64,000 nucleotides of DNA from Sedimentibacter sp. MB31-C6 (GTDB taxonomy: Bacteria; Bacillota; Clostridia; Tissierellales; Sedimentibacteraceae): the NCBI RefSeq assembly GCF_035934735.1, contig NZ_CP142396.1, forward strand, positions 2,852,001 to 2,916,000, written 5' to 3'. The first letter of the stretch is position 1; each line of letters starts with the position of its first letter. A program made the translations under genes and the position numbers. This document shows, one piece after another, positions 45,142-54,455 of the stretch. Below the pieces are notes generated by a model. The model was given only the letters and a program-made list of their open reading frames with translations. It was not told where the DNA came from and ran no database searches.

Positions 45142-46806
45142 ATGAAACTAAGGAAAACGTTATTGCTTACTATGGTTATGATTTTTTTATTGACATCATG
45201 TACAACCCCTGGTCAAAGTGACAATGTAGCACCTATTGACGAAGAAGAAGTAACAACCGATGTAAATGAGTCTGAAACAACAGAAAAGAAAATACTTAGA
45301 TATTCATTGATTGCAGATGCACCAACGTTAGACCCGCAGTTAATGAATTCGATTCCAAGTTCTACAGTTGGTTTTCATATTTATGAAGGTTTAATGAGAA
45401 ATCATGTTGGTGAAATACAACCTGGTATGGCTAAGGATTATGAAATTTCAGAAGATGGGAAAATATATACATTTTATTTAAGAGATGCTCAATGGAGTGA
45501 TGGTGTAGAGATAAAAGCACAGGATTATGAGTATGCATTAAGAAGGCTTGTGGACCCTGAAACAGCAAGTGATTATTCGTTTTTAGTCACTTCACTAATA
45601 AAAAATGCAGGGGATATAAACGCAGGAAATATGCCTGTAGAGGAACTAGGTGTTAATGCAATTGATGAAAAGACTTTAACTATTGAACTTAATAATCCAA
45701 CAGGATATTTTTTAAGTATGCTTTCAATGTCTCAATTGTGTCCTGTGAGACAGGATATTGTAGAACAATATGGTAAAGACTTTTCTGCAGATGCTGAAAA
45801 AAATGTATATAGTGGTCCATTCATTGTAAAGGATTGGAAACACGAGGATAGAATAATACTTGAAAAGAATCCGAATTATTGGAATGCTGAAGCAATTAAA
45901 TTAGATGAAGTTCATATATTAACTGTTGCTGATCCAATGACAGCAGTAGCAATGTTTGAACAAGGAGAATTGGATCAAGTTAATATTCCTGCAGAAGTCT
46001 TGGCAAATTATGAAGATAAAGTAGAATACTACTTTGATGGTGCAAACGACTTCATAAAACTTAATATGGATGGAAGTAGTGAACTTAGTAATAAAGATTT
46101 AAGATTGGCTATAAATTATTCTCTTAATAGAGAAGATTACATACTTTTAACTACACAAAATATGTATCTACCAAATACTAGGTATGTTTTACCTCAAGTT
46201 AATGGAGTTAATGGAGAATATGGAGAAGAATATCCTTATGAAGCATTTCCTGTTAAAGGAGATATAGATTTAGCCAAGGAACATTTATCAAAGGCTATGA
46301 TAGAACTTGGAGCAACTAATCCCTCTGATATTGAAGTTGAATTATTAACTACTGATCAGGAGCGTACAAGAATAGAAGCTGAAGTATTGCAAAACCAAAT
46401 ACAAACTGCTTTAGGAATTAAGGTAAATATAAGACAGGTTCCATATAAACAGAGATTACAAATGGAATCTGATCATGAATTTGAAATGGTAGTAACAGGA
46501 TGGGTACCTGATTATCCTGACCCTATGTCATATTTGGAATTATGGCCTACAGATTCTCCATATAATCACGGCTCATATAGTAGTGAAATATATGATGGAT
46601 ATATTAAAGAAGCTTTAAGTAATACTAATCCTCAAGAAAGGATGGATGCATTATTTAATGCTGAAAAAACTTTATTAGAAGACGGAGCTATTGTACCACT
46701 TCAATTGAGAAGAAATGCTATGCTTGTTAATCCTAAGGTTAAGGGTTTTGAGACTTATTTTGTTGGTATAAACTATGACTATATTTATGCTGATATAGAA
46801 GAATAG
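45142..46806 (+). CDS. Peptide ABC transporter substrate-binding lipoprotein (SBP_bac_5)
   Basis: A 554-residue extracytoplasmic binding protein. The lipoprotein signal MKLRKTLLLTMVMIFLLTSC ends in the lipobox LTSC with Cys20 as the lipidated residue. An acidic, Thr-rich linker follows (EEEVTTDVNESETTE). The OppA/DppA fold is clear: DAPTLDPQLMNSIPSSTVGFHIYEGLM, YTFYLRDAQWSDG and YWNAEAIKLDEVHI. ATG 45142 follows AGGTG; the frame also extends upstream to 45091 without a ribosome site. It feeds the permease genes at 48090-51973. The separate promoter and terminator fit the need for more binding protein than permease. Confidence 0.94.
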   Translation: MKLRKTLLLTMVMIFLLTSCTTPGQSDNVAPIDEEEVTTDVNESETTEKKILRYSLIADAPTLDPQLMNSIPSSTVGFHIYEGLMRNHVGEIQPGMAKDYEISEDGKIYTFYLRDAQWSDGVEIKAQDYEYALRRLVDPETASDYSFLVTSLIKNAGDINAGNMPVEELGVNAIDEKTLTIELNNPTGYFLSMLSMSQLCPVRQDIVEQYGKDFSADAEKNVYSGPFIVKDWKHEDRIILEKNPNYWNAEAIKLDEVHILTVADPMTAVAMFEQGELDQVNIPAEVLANYEDKVEYYFDGANDFIKLNMDGSSELSNKDLRLAINYSLNREDYILLTTQNMYLPNTRYVLPQVNGVNGEYGEEYPYEAFPVKGDIDLAKEHLSKAMIELGATNPSDIEVELLTTDQERTRIEAEVLQNQIQTALGIKVNIRQVPYKQRLQMESDHEFEMVVTGWVPDYPDPMSYLELWPTDSPYNHGSYSSEIYDGYIKEALSNTNPQERMDALFNAEKTLLEDGAIVPLQLRRNAMLVNPKVKGFETYFVGINYDYIYADIEE

Positions 46807-46829
46807 TTTTTTAAGTACTATTTAATGTT

Positions 46830-46865
46830 AAAAGATGATTTCTTGAATATGGAATCATCTTTTGC
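46830..46865 (+). terminator. Terminator after the binding-protein gene
   Basis: AAAAGATGATTTC (46830-46842) pairs with GGAATCATCTTTT (46851-46863), one G-T pair. Confidence 0.8.
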
Positions 46866-46943
46866 GAATTTAGTATTAAAATAACAATGAACTATTTTTC
46901 ATTAATAATGATTAGTTATTAATGAAATTAAGGAGATATAGAC

Positions 46944-48008
46944 ATGATAAATAATGTTCATAATTTTTTATCTAAAAGAAATATAGATGGTTTTATTATT
47001 ACTAAACCACAAAACGTAAGATATATTAGTAAATATACAGGAGACGATTCTTGTTTATTAATAACTGAAAAAGATAAGTTTTTTATTACTGATCCAAGAT
47101 ATACTGAACAGGTGCAGCAAGAATGTCCAAGCTATAATGTTGTCAATTGGCGTAGTTATGGAAAAAACATTATTGCAGCAGTAAGGTATATAATAGAAAA
47201 GTTAAAACTTAAAAACTTTGCCTTTGAAGGAGATTCGTTAAGTTTTAATTTGTATAAAGAATTATCTGAAGGAATAAATGCAGAAGCAATTCCAATAACT
47301 GGAATAGTAGAAGAATTTAGAGCTATTAAAACGAAAGAAGAAATTTACAACTTAAGAGTTGCATGTCAAATTGCTGATCGTGCTTTTGATAAAATAATAA
47401 GGGATATACGGGTCGGTATAACAGAAAAAGAATTGGCATCTAAATTATCACATTATATGGTAATGGAAGGTGCAGATACAAAACCATATGGAAATATATT
47501 AATTTCAGGAAAGAGAACATCATTATTACATGGGATTCCGTCTAATAAAACGATAGAATATGGAGATTTTGTACTTATGGACTATGGTTGTGGTTTCAAT
47601 GGATACTTATCTGATATGACGAGAACAGTTATAGTCGGAATACCAACACCAGAGCAAAAAGAAGTATACGAACTAGAAAAGAAAATGTTAGAAGATGCAA
47701 CTAAAACTATGATTGCTGGGACTCCCGCTGTTGATGTTTATAATGCTTCTGTAAAAGCAATAAAAGATACAAAATACTATGAATATCATTATAATGGTAT
47801 TGGTCATGGTATAGGATTATTTGTTCATGAAAAACCATTTATGGGCCCAAATTCTACTGAAGTATTAATGAGAAATAATGTAATTACAATTGAGCCTGGA
47901 ATTTATATTCCAAATTGGGGTGGAGTAAGAATAGAAGACCAAATTTTAATAATGCAAGATTCTAACGAAAGTTTAACTAATTCAACAAGAGAGTTAATTA
48001 TCCTTTAA
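46944..48008 (+). CDS. Xaa-Pro aminopeptidase (M24 family)
   Basis: A 354-residue metallopeptidase. Residues 1-125 form a creatinase-like N-terminal domain and 130-350 the pita-bread M24 domain. Metal ligands are visible: Asp in LMDYGCGFNGYLSDMTRTV (two Asp), His in HYNGIGHGIGLFVHEKP, Glu in TIEPGIYIPNWGGVRIEDQ (two Glu). It removes residues before Pro from short peptides, which fits its position between the peptide-binding protein and the permeases. AAGGAG precedes the ATG. Confidence 0.92.
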   Translation: MINNVHNFLSKRNIDGFIITKPQNVRYISKYTGDDSCLLITEKDKFFITDPRYTEQVQQECPSYNVVNWRSYGKNIIAAVRYIIEKLKLKNFAFEGDSLSFNLYKELSEGINAEAIPITGIVEEFRAIKTKEEIYNLRVACQIADRAFDKIIRDIRVGITEKELASKLSHYMVMEGADTKPYGNILISGKRTSLLHGIPSNKTIEYGDFVLMDYGCGFNGYLSDMTRTVIVGIPTPEQKEVYELEKKMLEDATKTMIAGTPAVDVYNASVKAIKDTKYYEYHYNGIGHGIGLFVHEKPFMGPNSTEVLMRNNVITIEPGIYIPNWGGVRIEDQILIMQDSNESLTNSTRELIIL

Positions 48009-48025
48009 TACCCCCCCCTTGTTAA

Positions 48026-48067
48026 AACAGTTTGAAGTAATTGCTTACGTAATAACTTCAAACTGTT
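48026..48067 (+). terminator. Terminator-like hairpin after the aminopeptidase gene
   Basis: AACAGTTTGAAGT (48026-48038) pairs perfectly with ACTTCAAACTGTT (48055-48067); the tail is ATTAAAAATTT. An unusual run of eight C (48011-48018) precedes it. Confidence 0.65.
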
Positions 48068-48089
48068 ATTAAAAATTTGAGGTGATAAA

Positions 48090-49010
48090 GTGGTAAAATA
48101 TATATTAAAAAGGTTAGGAATTTCACTTATAACAATATGGGTATTAGCAACAGTAGTTTTTATTTTAGTAAGATTAATGCCAGGGGATCCTTTTGTAAGT
48201 GAAAAATTAACACCTGAAATAAGAGCAAATCTTGAAAGATATTATGGCTTTGATAAGCCTTTAATTGTACAGTATTTTACTTATATGAAAAATATTGCTC
48301 AAGGTGATTTTGGACATTCTATTAAATATGTAAATCAATCTGTTAATAAAATAATTGCTGATGCATTTCCCTATTCTTTTGATTTAGGTATGAGAGCACT
48401 ATCATTTTCTATAGCTTTAGGACTAGTCTTTGGAATAATTGCTGCATTAAATAGAGGAAGGACACTAGATTTTATTTGTATAATAATAGCCATTATAGGT
48501 ACATCTGTTCCTGATTTTATAATTGGCGCCTTGCTGCAGTATTTTTTTGGTATAAAATGGGGATTGTTTCCAGTTGCCCAATACATGGGTATAGAGTATA
48601 CAATACTACCTTCAATAGCTCTAGGATTCTATACTTTAGCTATGGTATCAAGACTTATGAGAGCTAGTATGTTAGAAGTAGTACAGCAAGATTATATTAA
48701 AACAGCTAAATCTAAAGGAATTTCTAGATTAAGAATAATCTATAAACATCAAATTAGAAATTCCATTTTACCTGTAGTTACAGTTTTAGGACCAACTGTA
48801 GCTGCCGTATTAACAGGTACATTTGTAATTGAGTCTATATTTGCAATACCTGGCATGGGTAAATATTATGTTCAAAGTGTACAAAATGCTGATTATTCAC
48901 TTATATTAGGAATGACAATTTTCTATGGGATTTTTTTAGTAATAGCAAATATGATAGTAGATATTTTGTATGGATTAATAGACCCAAGAATTAGAGTATC
49001 AGGAAGGTAG
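48090..49010 (+). CDS. Peptide ABC transporter permease (OppB/DppB type)
   Basis: A 306-residue permease with six membrane segments. The N-terminus MVKYILKRLGISLITIWVLATVVFILVRLMPGDP is typical of the first permease of Opp/Dpp systems. The EAA coupling loop for the ATPases is visible (DYIKTAKSKGISRLRIIYKHQIRNSILPVV). The start is GTG after AGGTGATAAA. It pairs with the permease gene 7 bases downstream. The exact peptide length preference cannot be told. Confidence 0.93.
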   Translation: MVKYILKRLGISLITIWVLATVVFILVRLMPGDPFVSEKLTPEIRANLERYYGFDKPLIVQYFTYMKNIAQGDFGHSIKYVNQSVNKIIADAFPYSFDLGMRALSFSIALGLVFGIIAALNRGRTLDFICIIIAIIGTSVPDFIIGALLQYFFGIKWGLFPVAQYMGIEYTILPSIALGFYTLAMVSRLMRASMLEVVQQDYIKTAKSKGISRLRIIYKHQIRNSILPVVTVLGPTVAAVLTGTFVIESIFAIPGMGKYYVQSVQNADYSLILGMTIFYGIFLVIANMIVDILYGLIDPRIRVSGR

Positions 49011-49017
49011 GCTAAAT

Positions 49018-49959
49018 ATGGAAATTTACGATATAAATGAAAATATAGAAGAATCACAATTTAAGACTGTCGGTAAAAATATAGAGAAAATGGAAGCCAT
49101 ATCGAGACCTAATCTTACCTATTGGAAAGATACTTGGAGAAGAATAAAGAAAAATAAAGTTGCTTTCGCAGGTTTGATATTGATAGTACTATACATAATT
49201 TTAGCTATCTTTGGTCCGATTATCAGTAAATACGATTATACAGGTATTGATTCATCAAGAATGAATCAAACTATATCAAAAGAACATTGGTTTGGTACAG
49301 ACGAACTTGGGAGAGATTTGTGGACTAGAACTTGGAGAGGTGCTAGAGTCTCATTGGCAATAGGATTTATTTCTACTATATTAAATACAGTTATAGGAGG
49401 ATTGGTAGGTGGAATATCAGGTTACTATGGAGGAACATTAGATTTAGTTTTAATGAGAATAATAGATGTAATGTATGGTATTCCTTATATAATAGTTTCA
49501 ATACTAGTTATGGTTGTATTAGGGCCAGGTATTACTTCACTGATTATAGCAATGGTAATAGTTGGTTGGATTGGTACGGCAAGATTTGTAAGAGGAGAAA
49601 TGTTAAAGCTTAAAGAGCAGGATTTTGTTGCAGCTGCAAAGGTTCTTGGAGTGTCTAATATTTCTATTATTGTTAAACATATAATTCCAAATGTAATGGG
49701 ATTAATAATTACAAATTTAACTATGGCAGTGCCAAAGGCAATATTCAATGAAGCTTTTTTAAGTTATATCGGCCTTGGTATAGCTCCTCCAGAATGTAGT
49801 TGGGGTATTTTGGCAAAATCCGGTATTAAAATGCTGAGGATTTATCCATATCAATTATTTATTCCATCATTTTTTATATCAACTACAATGCTGGCATTAA
49901 ATCTTTTAGGTGATGGGATGAGAGATGCATTAGATCCTAAACTTAGAGGTACTGAATAA
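49018..49959 (+). CDS. Peptide ABC transporter permease (OppC/DppC type)
   Basis: A 313-residue second permease. It has an N-terminal OppC_N segment (PNLTYWKDTWRRIKKNKVAFAGLILIVLYIILAIFGPII) and a WFGTDELGRDLWTRTWRGARVSL block. The EAA loop is DFVAAAKVLGVSNISIIVKHIIPNVMGLI. About six membrane helices are predicted. It is co-transcribed with the flanking transporter genes (7 and 16 bases apart). Confidence 0.93.
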   Translation: MEIYDINENIEESQFKTVGKNIEKMEAISRPNLTYWKDTWRRIKKNKVAFAGLILIVLYIILAIFGPIISKYDYTGIDSSRMNQTISKEHWFGTDELGRDLWTRTWRGARVSLAIGFISTILNTVIGGLVGGISGYYGGTLDLVLMRIIDVMYGIPYIIVSILVMVVLGPGITSLIIAMVIVGWIGTARFVRGEMLKLKEQDFVAAAKVLGVSNISIIVKHIIPNVMGLIITNLTMAVPKAIFNEAFLSYIGLGIAPPECSWGILAKSGIKMLRIYPYQLFIPSFFISTTMLALNLLGDGMRDALDPKLRGTE

Positions 49960-49975
49960 ATAAGGAAGTGAAATT

Positions 49976-50998
49976 ATGGATAAGATACTTGAAATTAAAG
50001 ATTTGAATTTTTATTTTAATACTTATGGTGGTATAGTTAAATCAGTTAGAGGAGTAAGTCTAGATATAAATGAGGGCGAGATTATTGGTATAGTGGGAGA
50101 ATCAGGTTGTGGAAAAAGTGTAACGGCTCAATGTATATTAAAACTCAATCCTGAACCACCAGGTTTTTTTAAAGAAGGCTCAATTAAATATAAAGGTAAA
50201 GAAATAATAACAATGACTGAACAAGAAATGAGAAAGATTAGAGGCGTAGAAATAGGATTTATATTTCAAGATCCAATGACGTCATTAAATCCTACAATGA
50301 AAATAGGGAAACAAATTGAAGAAATATTTGTTCAAAGAAAACTATATAACAAAAAAGAATTAAAAGAAAAAGCTTTGGAAATTTTAAAGTTAGTTGGAAT
50401 ATCTGATGGTGAGAGAAGATATAATCAGTATCCTCATGAACTAAGTGGAGGAATGAAACAAAGAGTAATGATTGCAATAGCTCTCATAGGAAATCCAAGT
50501 ATTATTATAGCTGATGAGCCAACAACATCTTTAGATGTTACTATAGAAGCACAAATACTTGATTTGTTGAAAGATTTACAGAAAAAATTTAAAACATCAA
50601 TTATATTAATAACTCATGATTTAGGTGTTATAGCAAAAATGTGCGATAGAGTTTTTGTTATGTATGGAGGGAAAATTTTAGAAAGAGGAATGGTTGATGA
50701 TATATTCTATAATACAAAACATCCCTATACATCTGGTCTTTTATGTTCTATCGCAAGTTTGGATATAGAAAAAAGTGAAGAACTAGAACCTATAGAGGGA
50801 ACACCTCCAGATTTGTTTTCGCCACCTTTAGGATGCCCCTTTGCGGCAAGATGTGATTATGCAATGGAAATTTGTTATAGTAAAATGCCTCTAGAATATT
50901 TGATAAAAGAAGAACATTCAACAATGTGTTGGTTGCAACATGAATACGCAAAGAATGTAATACTCCCATGTAAAAAACAATCAAGAGGGGTGAACTAA
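49976..50998 (+). CDS. Peptide ABC transporter ATPase (OppD/DppD type)
   Basis: A 340-residue ABC ATPase. Walker A is GESGCGKSVTAQ, the signature is LSGGMKQRVMIAIAL, and Walker B is IIIADEPTTSLDVT. The C-terminal oligopeptide-transporter extension contains a cysteine set (CPFAARCDYAMEICYSK..MCW) that in several homologues holds an iron-sulfur cluster. AAGGAAGTGAAATT precedes the ATG. The partner ATPase gene starts on the very next base after its stop. Confidence 0.94.
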   Translation: MDKILEIKDLNFYFNTYGGIVKSVRGVSLDINEGEIIGIVGESGCGKSVTAQCILKLNPEPPGFFKEGSIKYKGKEIITMTEQEMRKIRGVEIGFIFQDPMTSLNPTMKIGKQIEEIFVQRKLYNKKELKEKALEILKLVGISDGERRYNQYPHELSGGMKQRVMIAIALIGNPSIIIADEPTTSLDVTIEAQILDLLKDLQKKFKTSIILITHDLGVIAKMCDRVFVMYGGKILERGMVDDIFYNTKHPYTSGLLCSIASLDIEKSEELEPIEGTPPDLFSPPLGCPFAARCDYAMEICYSKMPLEYLIKEEHSTMCWLQHEYAKNVILPCKKQSRGVN

Positions 50999-51973
50999 AT
51001 GACAAATGAAAGAAAACCTCTAGTACAAGTAAAGAATTTATGTAAATATTTTCAAGTTAGCAAAAAAGAAACATTAATGGCAGTGGATGATGTTTCATTT
51101 AATATCTATGAAGGAGAAACTGTAGGATTAGTAGGAGAATCAGGTTGTGGGAAATCCACAACTGGTAGATGTATTGTAAAATTATATAATCCGACTAAAG
51201 GAAAAATATTATATAAAGATAATGATATATTTAATGCAACTAATAAAGAAGAAAAATTAGAGTATTGTAGAAATACACAAATGATTTTTCAAAATCCATA
51301 TTCATCTTTGAATCCAAGAATGACTGTAAAAGATATTGTAGGAGAAGGCATAAGACTTCATGAAAAAATATCAGTTAAAGAATTAGATCTAAAAATAGAA
51401 GACTTATTAAAAACGGTTGGATTAAATAGAGATCATATGTCTAGATTCCCACATGAATTTTCTGGAGGACAAAGACAACGTATAGGTATTGCAAGAGCAT
51501 TATCTGTAAATCCAAAATTTATAGTATGTGATGAGCCAATTTCAGCACTAGATGTATCTATACAAGCACAAGTTTTAAATATGCTAAAGAAGCTACAAAA
51601 AGAAAGAGGACTGACATTTTTATTTATAGCTCATGATTTAAGTGTTGTAAAATATATTTCAGATAAAGTAATAGTAATGTATCTTGGTATAATAGCAGAA
51701 GAGGCAGAAGCAAATGAGCTATATAAAAATCCATTACATCCATATACTAAAGCTCTATTATCTGCCATTCCTGAAGCAGATCCAAACAAGTCGAAAACTA
51801 AAGAAAGAATAAAACTTAAGGGAGAAATTCCTAGTCCAATTAATCCGAAAGAATGTTGTAGATTTGTTGAAAGATGTAATTATGCAAAACCAATTTGCTA
51901 TAAAGAAATACCAAAATTGAAATCAATAGAGCAATCAAATATAAAACATAAAATTGCTTGTCATTTATATTAA
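50999..51973 (+). CDS. Peptide ABC transporter ATPase (OppF/DppF type)
   Basis: A 324-residue ABC ATPase that pairs with the upstream one. Walker A is GESGCGKSTTGR, the signature is FSGGQRQRIGIARAL, and Walker B is FIVCDEPISALDVS. The OppF-type C-terminus also has cysteines (CCRFVERCNYAKPICYKE..CHLY). GAGGGGTGAAC lies upstream of the ATG inside the previous gene. It ends the transporter operon; a terminator follows at 51981. Confidence 0.94.
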   Translation: MTNERKPLVQVKNLCKYFQVSKKETLMAVDDVSFNIYEGETVGLVGESGCGKSTTGRCIVKLYNPTKGKILYKDNDIFNATNKEEKLEYCRNTQMIFQNPYSSLNPRMTVKDIVGEGIRLHEKISVKELDLKIEDLLKTVGLNRDHMSRFPHEFSGGQRQRIGIARALSVNPKFIVCDEPISALDVSIQAQVLNMLKKLQKERGLTFLFIAHDLSVVKYISDKVIVMYLGIIAEEAEANELYKNPLHPYTKALLSAIPEADPNKSKTKERIKLKGEIPSPINPKECCRFVERCNYAKPICYKEIPKLKSIEQSNIKHKIACHLY

Positions 51974-51980
51974 ATAATTA

Positions 51981-52016
51981 AAATAAAAGGGATAAAATCT
52001 ATTCCTTTTATTTTTT
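51981..52016 (+). terminator. Terminator of the peptide transporter operon
   Basis: AAATAAAAGG (51981-51990) pairs with CCTTTTATTT (52004-52013), followed by T. The rest of the gap to the cggR promoter (52188) is A/T-rich with nothing recognised. Confidence 0.8.
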
Positions 52017-52187
52017 GTATTTTTTTAAAAAATACTATACATTAGATAATCAGTATGTTATAATTCTGCATATCAAATAAATAACACATCCTATTTAAAT
52101 AAAGTATAACACATATCCTTTCGAAGCAAATCTATATATTTATAAGATTAAATAAATCTAAAATTTCAAAAAAATAACAAAAAGGTA

Positions 52188-52215
52188 TTGCATTAAAAAT
52201 TAAATATGATAAAAT
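52188..52215 (+). promoter_or_regulatory. Promoter of the glycolytic operon
   Basis: TTGCAT (52188-52193) and TAAAAT (52210-52215), spacer 16, just upstream of the operator at 52223. Confidence 0.55.
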
Positions 52216-52222
52216 AAAAACA

Positions 52223-52260
52223 CAGGGACGCAAAACGTACAACAGGGACACTAAACGCCC
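52223..52260 (+). promoter_or_regulatory. CggR operator (two direct repeats, 20-bp period)
   Basis: AGGGAC-N6-CG occurs twice, starting at 52224 and 52244, exactly 20 bases apart. The B. subtilis CggR operator is a pair of CGGGAC-N6-TGTC repeats with the same 20-base period. It lies between the -10 box and the cggR ribosome site, so binding would block transcript elongation and give autoregulation. Confidence 0.75.
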
Positions 52261-52270
52261 GGAGGTGATT

Positions 52271-53296
52271 ATGAAAATTAATAAAATGCTTGAAATACAA
52301 AGACGTATAGTGCCTGAAACTGTAGATGCTTTTATGACAAGATATGAGATTCTTAAAATTATAAGTATTTCATATCCTATTGGCAGAAGAGCAATATCTA
52401 AAAAAATCGGGACAACAGAAAGAACAATACGAACAGAAATTGATAAATTAAAAGAGTTAGACTTGGTACGTATTTTATCTACAGGAGTAGAATTAACTGA
52501 AGAAGGGAAAGTAACTCTTTCAGAAGTTCAAAACACCTTTTATTCTATTAAGAATTTATCCGAAATTGAATTGAAATTAAAGGAAAAATTAGGAATTAGA
52601 AGAGTTGCAGTTGTATCTGGTAATGTAGAAAAGGATAATTTTGCTTTTGACGCCCTAGGTAAAAAGGCTGCAGAAATTGTTGTTGAATATATAAAAAACG
52701 ATACAGTCCTTGGAATAACCGGTGGAACTACGATGGCTTGCGTTGTAAAACAAATGAAAAAGAAAAAGGGAATAAGAAATCTTTTAGTTTTGCCAGCTAG
52801 AGGAGGCTTAAGTGAGGATTTAGAAATTCAGTCTAATACAATTGCAGCTACATTGGCAAAAAAAATTAATTCTGAATATAAATTATTACATATACCTGAT
52901 AATTTGGATTTTGATGAGCTTAATGTTCTTAAAAATAATAGAATAATTAGTGATGTATTATCGGATATAAAGAAAATTAACTTATTAGTGTTTGGATTAG
53001 GAAATGCTTATGATATGGCTGTACGTCGTAAAGCAGATAAACCAGTTTTTGAAAAGATTAAAAAAGATAATTTAGTTGCAGAAGCATTTGGATATTATTT
53101 TGATTATAATGGAAAAATGAAAATGCAGACAAATTCAGTAGGTATAACACTAGAAAATTTAAAAGAAATTAGCAATGTTGTTGGAGTAGCTGCTGGCAGC
53201 TCTAAAGCAGAAGCAATTTATGCAGTTTCGAAGTTCTATAATGACTATATTCTCGTTACAGATGAAAGTGCTGCAAAAAAGATTTTAGAGTTATAG
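52271..53296 (+). CDS. cggR: Central glycolytic genes regulator CggR
   Basis: A 341-residue SorC/DeoR-type repressor. The N-terminal winged helix is GRRAISKKIGTTERTIRTEIDKLKELDL (about 40-67). The C-terminal sugar-phosphate-binding domain has VLGITGGTTMACVVKQM, LPARGGLSEDLEIQSNTIA and GVAAGSSKAEAIYAVSKF. CggR is released by fructose-1,6-bisphosphate. ATG 52271 follows GGAGGTGATT; the in-frame GTG at 52265 lies in the ribosome site. It is followed by the gap-pgk-tpiA-gpmI-eno genes it is expected to control. Confidence 0.95.
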   Translation: MKINKMLEIQRRIVPETVDAFMTRYEILKIISISYPIGRRAISKKIGTTERTIRTEIDKLKELDLVRILSTGVELTEEGKVTLSEVQNTFYSIKNLSEIELKLKEKLGIRRVAVVSGNVEKDNFAFDALGKKAAEIVVEYIKNDTVLGITGGTTMACVVKQMKKKKGIRNLLVLPARGGLSEDLEIQSNTIAATLAKKINSEYKLLHIPDNLDFDELNVLKNNRIISDVLSDIKKINLLVFGLGNAYDMAVRRKADKPVFEKIKKDNLVAEAFGYYFDYNGKMKMQTNSVGITLENLKEISNVVGVAAGSSKAEAIYAVSKFYNDYILVTDESAAKKILEL

Positions 53297-53371
53297 ATAA
53301 TTTAAAATTGGAAATTTCATTAATTTCCGAAATTATGATATAATAAAATATATAATCTATAGGAGGATAAC

Positions 53372-54379
53372 ATGATTAGAGTAGCAATTAATGGATTTGG
53401 AAGAATTGGGAGATTAGCACTTAGAAAGATGGTTCTAGATGATGACTTTGAGGTAGTAGCAATTAATACTAACTCAGATGCCAAAACACTTTCATATTTA
53501 CTAAAATATGACACAGCCCATGGAAATTTTATGATTGATAAAGTTTCTCATAAGGACGACAAATTGATTGTTGATGGTAAAGAAATCATAACTTCTAGAA
53601 TTAGAGAACCTGAAAATTGTAATTGGAAGGATCTTAAAATTGACTTAGTTATTGATTGTACTGGAAAATTTAACGAAAAAGATAAAGCAGAAGCTCATAT
53701 AAAAGCAGGGGCAAAGAAAGTTTTACTTTCAGCACCAGGTAAAGGCGATTTAAAAACTGTAGTATTCAATGTTAATCATAATATTCTTGATGGAAATGAA
53801 ACAGTTATTTCAGCAGCTTCTTGTACTACTAATTGTTTAGCTCCTTTAGCTCAAGCAATTAATAATGAATTTGGTATAGTAAAAGGATTGATGACAACTG
53901 TACATGCTTATACAAACGATCAAAATATTCATGACAATTCCCACAAAAAAGGTATTGAATCAAGAAGAGGACGTGCAGCGGCAGCTAATATAATTCCTGC
54001 ATCAACAGGTGCTGCAAAATCAGTTGGAATAGTACTTCCTGAATTAAAGGGTAAATTAGATGGTATGGCTCTTAGAGTTCCTACATTAACTGGTTCTGTC
54101 GTTGATTTGGTTGTAGAGCTTAAGAAAAATGTTACTATAGAAGAAGTTAATGCAGCTATAAAAGCAGCATCTAATGAAACTTTAGGATATACTGAAGATC
54201 CTATAGTTTCAGGAGATGTAATAGGAAGTAATTTTGGTTGTGTATTCGATTCATTATCTACTAGTGTCCTTGAATCAGATGGGAAACAATTAATTAAGCT
54301 TATAGCTTGGTATGATAATGAAATGTCCTTTACATCCCAATTAATAAGAACAGCTAAATATTGGGGTTCAATGAAATAA
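53372..54379 (+). CDS. gap: Glyceraldehyde-3-phosphate dehydrogenase
   Basis: A 335-residue type I GAPDH. The Rossmann start is IRVAINGFGRIGRLALRKM, the catalytic motif is AASCTTNCLAPLAQAIN with the active-site Cys, and the His partner lies in TTVHAYTNDQNIHDNSHKK. NTNSDAKTLSYLLKYDTAHG is typical of NAD-dependent enzymes. AGGAGG precedes the ATG. A TATAAT at 53339 may allow transcription apart from cggR. Confidence 0.96.
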   Translation: MIRVAINGFGRIGRLALRKMVLDDDFEVVAINTNSDAKTLSYLLKYDTAHGNFMIDKVSHKDDKLIVDGKEIITSRIREPENCNWKDLKIDLVIDCTGKFNEKDKAEAHIKAGAKKVLLSAPGKGDLKTVVFNVNHNILDGNETVISAASCTTNCLAPLAQAINNEFGIVKGLMTTVHAYTNDQNIHDNSHKKGIESRRGRAAAANIIPASTGAAKSVGIVLPELKGKLDGMALRVPTLTGSVVDLVVELKKNVTIEEVNAAIKAASNETLGYTEDPIVSGDVIGSNFGCVFDSLSTSVLESDGKQLIKLIAWYDNEMSFTSQLIRTAKYWGSMK

Positions 54380-54396
54380 ATTAATTAATTTTGATT

Positions 54397-54433
54397 GATG
54401 AGCAATAGCTATGTAATCCAGCTATAGCTCATC
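54397..54433 (+). other. Hairpin between gap and pgk
   Basis: GATGAGC-A-ATAGCT (54397-54410) pairs with AGCTAT-A-GCTCATC (54420-54433) with a single A-A mismatch and a 9-base loop. There is no T run, so it is more likely an mRNA stability or processing element than a terminator. Confidence 0.55.
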
Positions 54434-54455
54434 GATTATTGAATCGGAGGGTTAC

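Noticed and set aside
52222-52260. GGGACGC at this place as another copy of the dispersed repeat
   Set aside because: It lacks the inverted arm and the GGATGAC tail; the 20-base direct repeat geometry fits a CggR operator instead.
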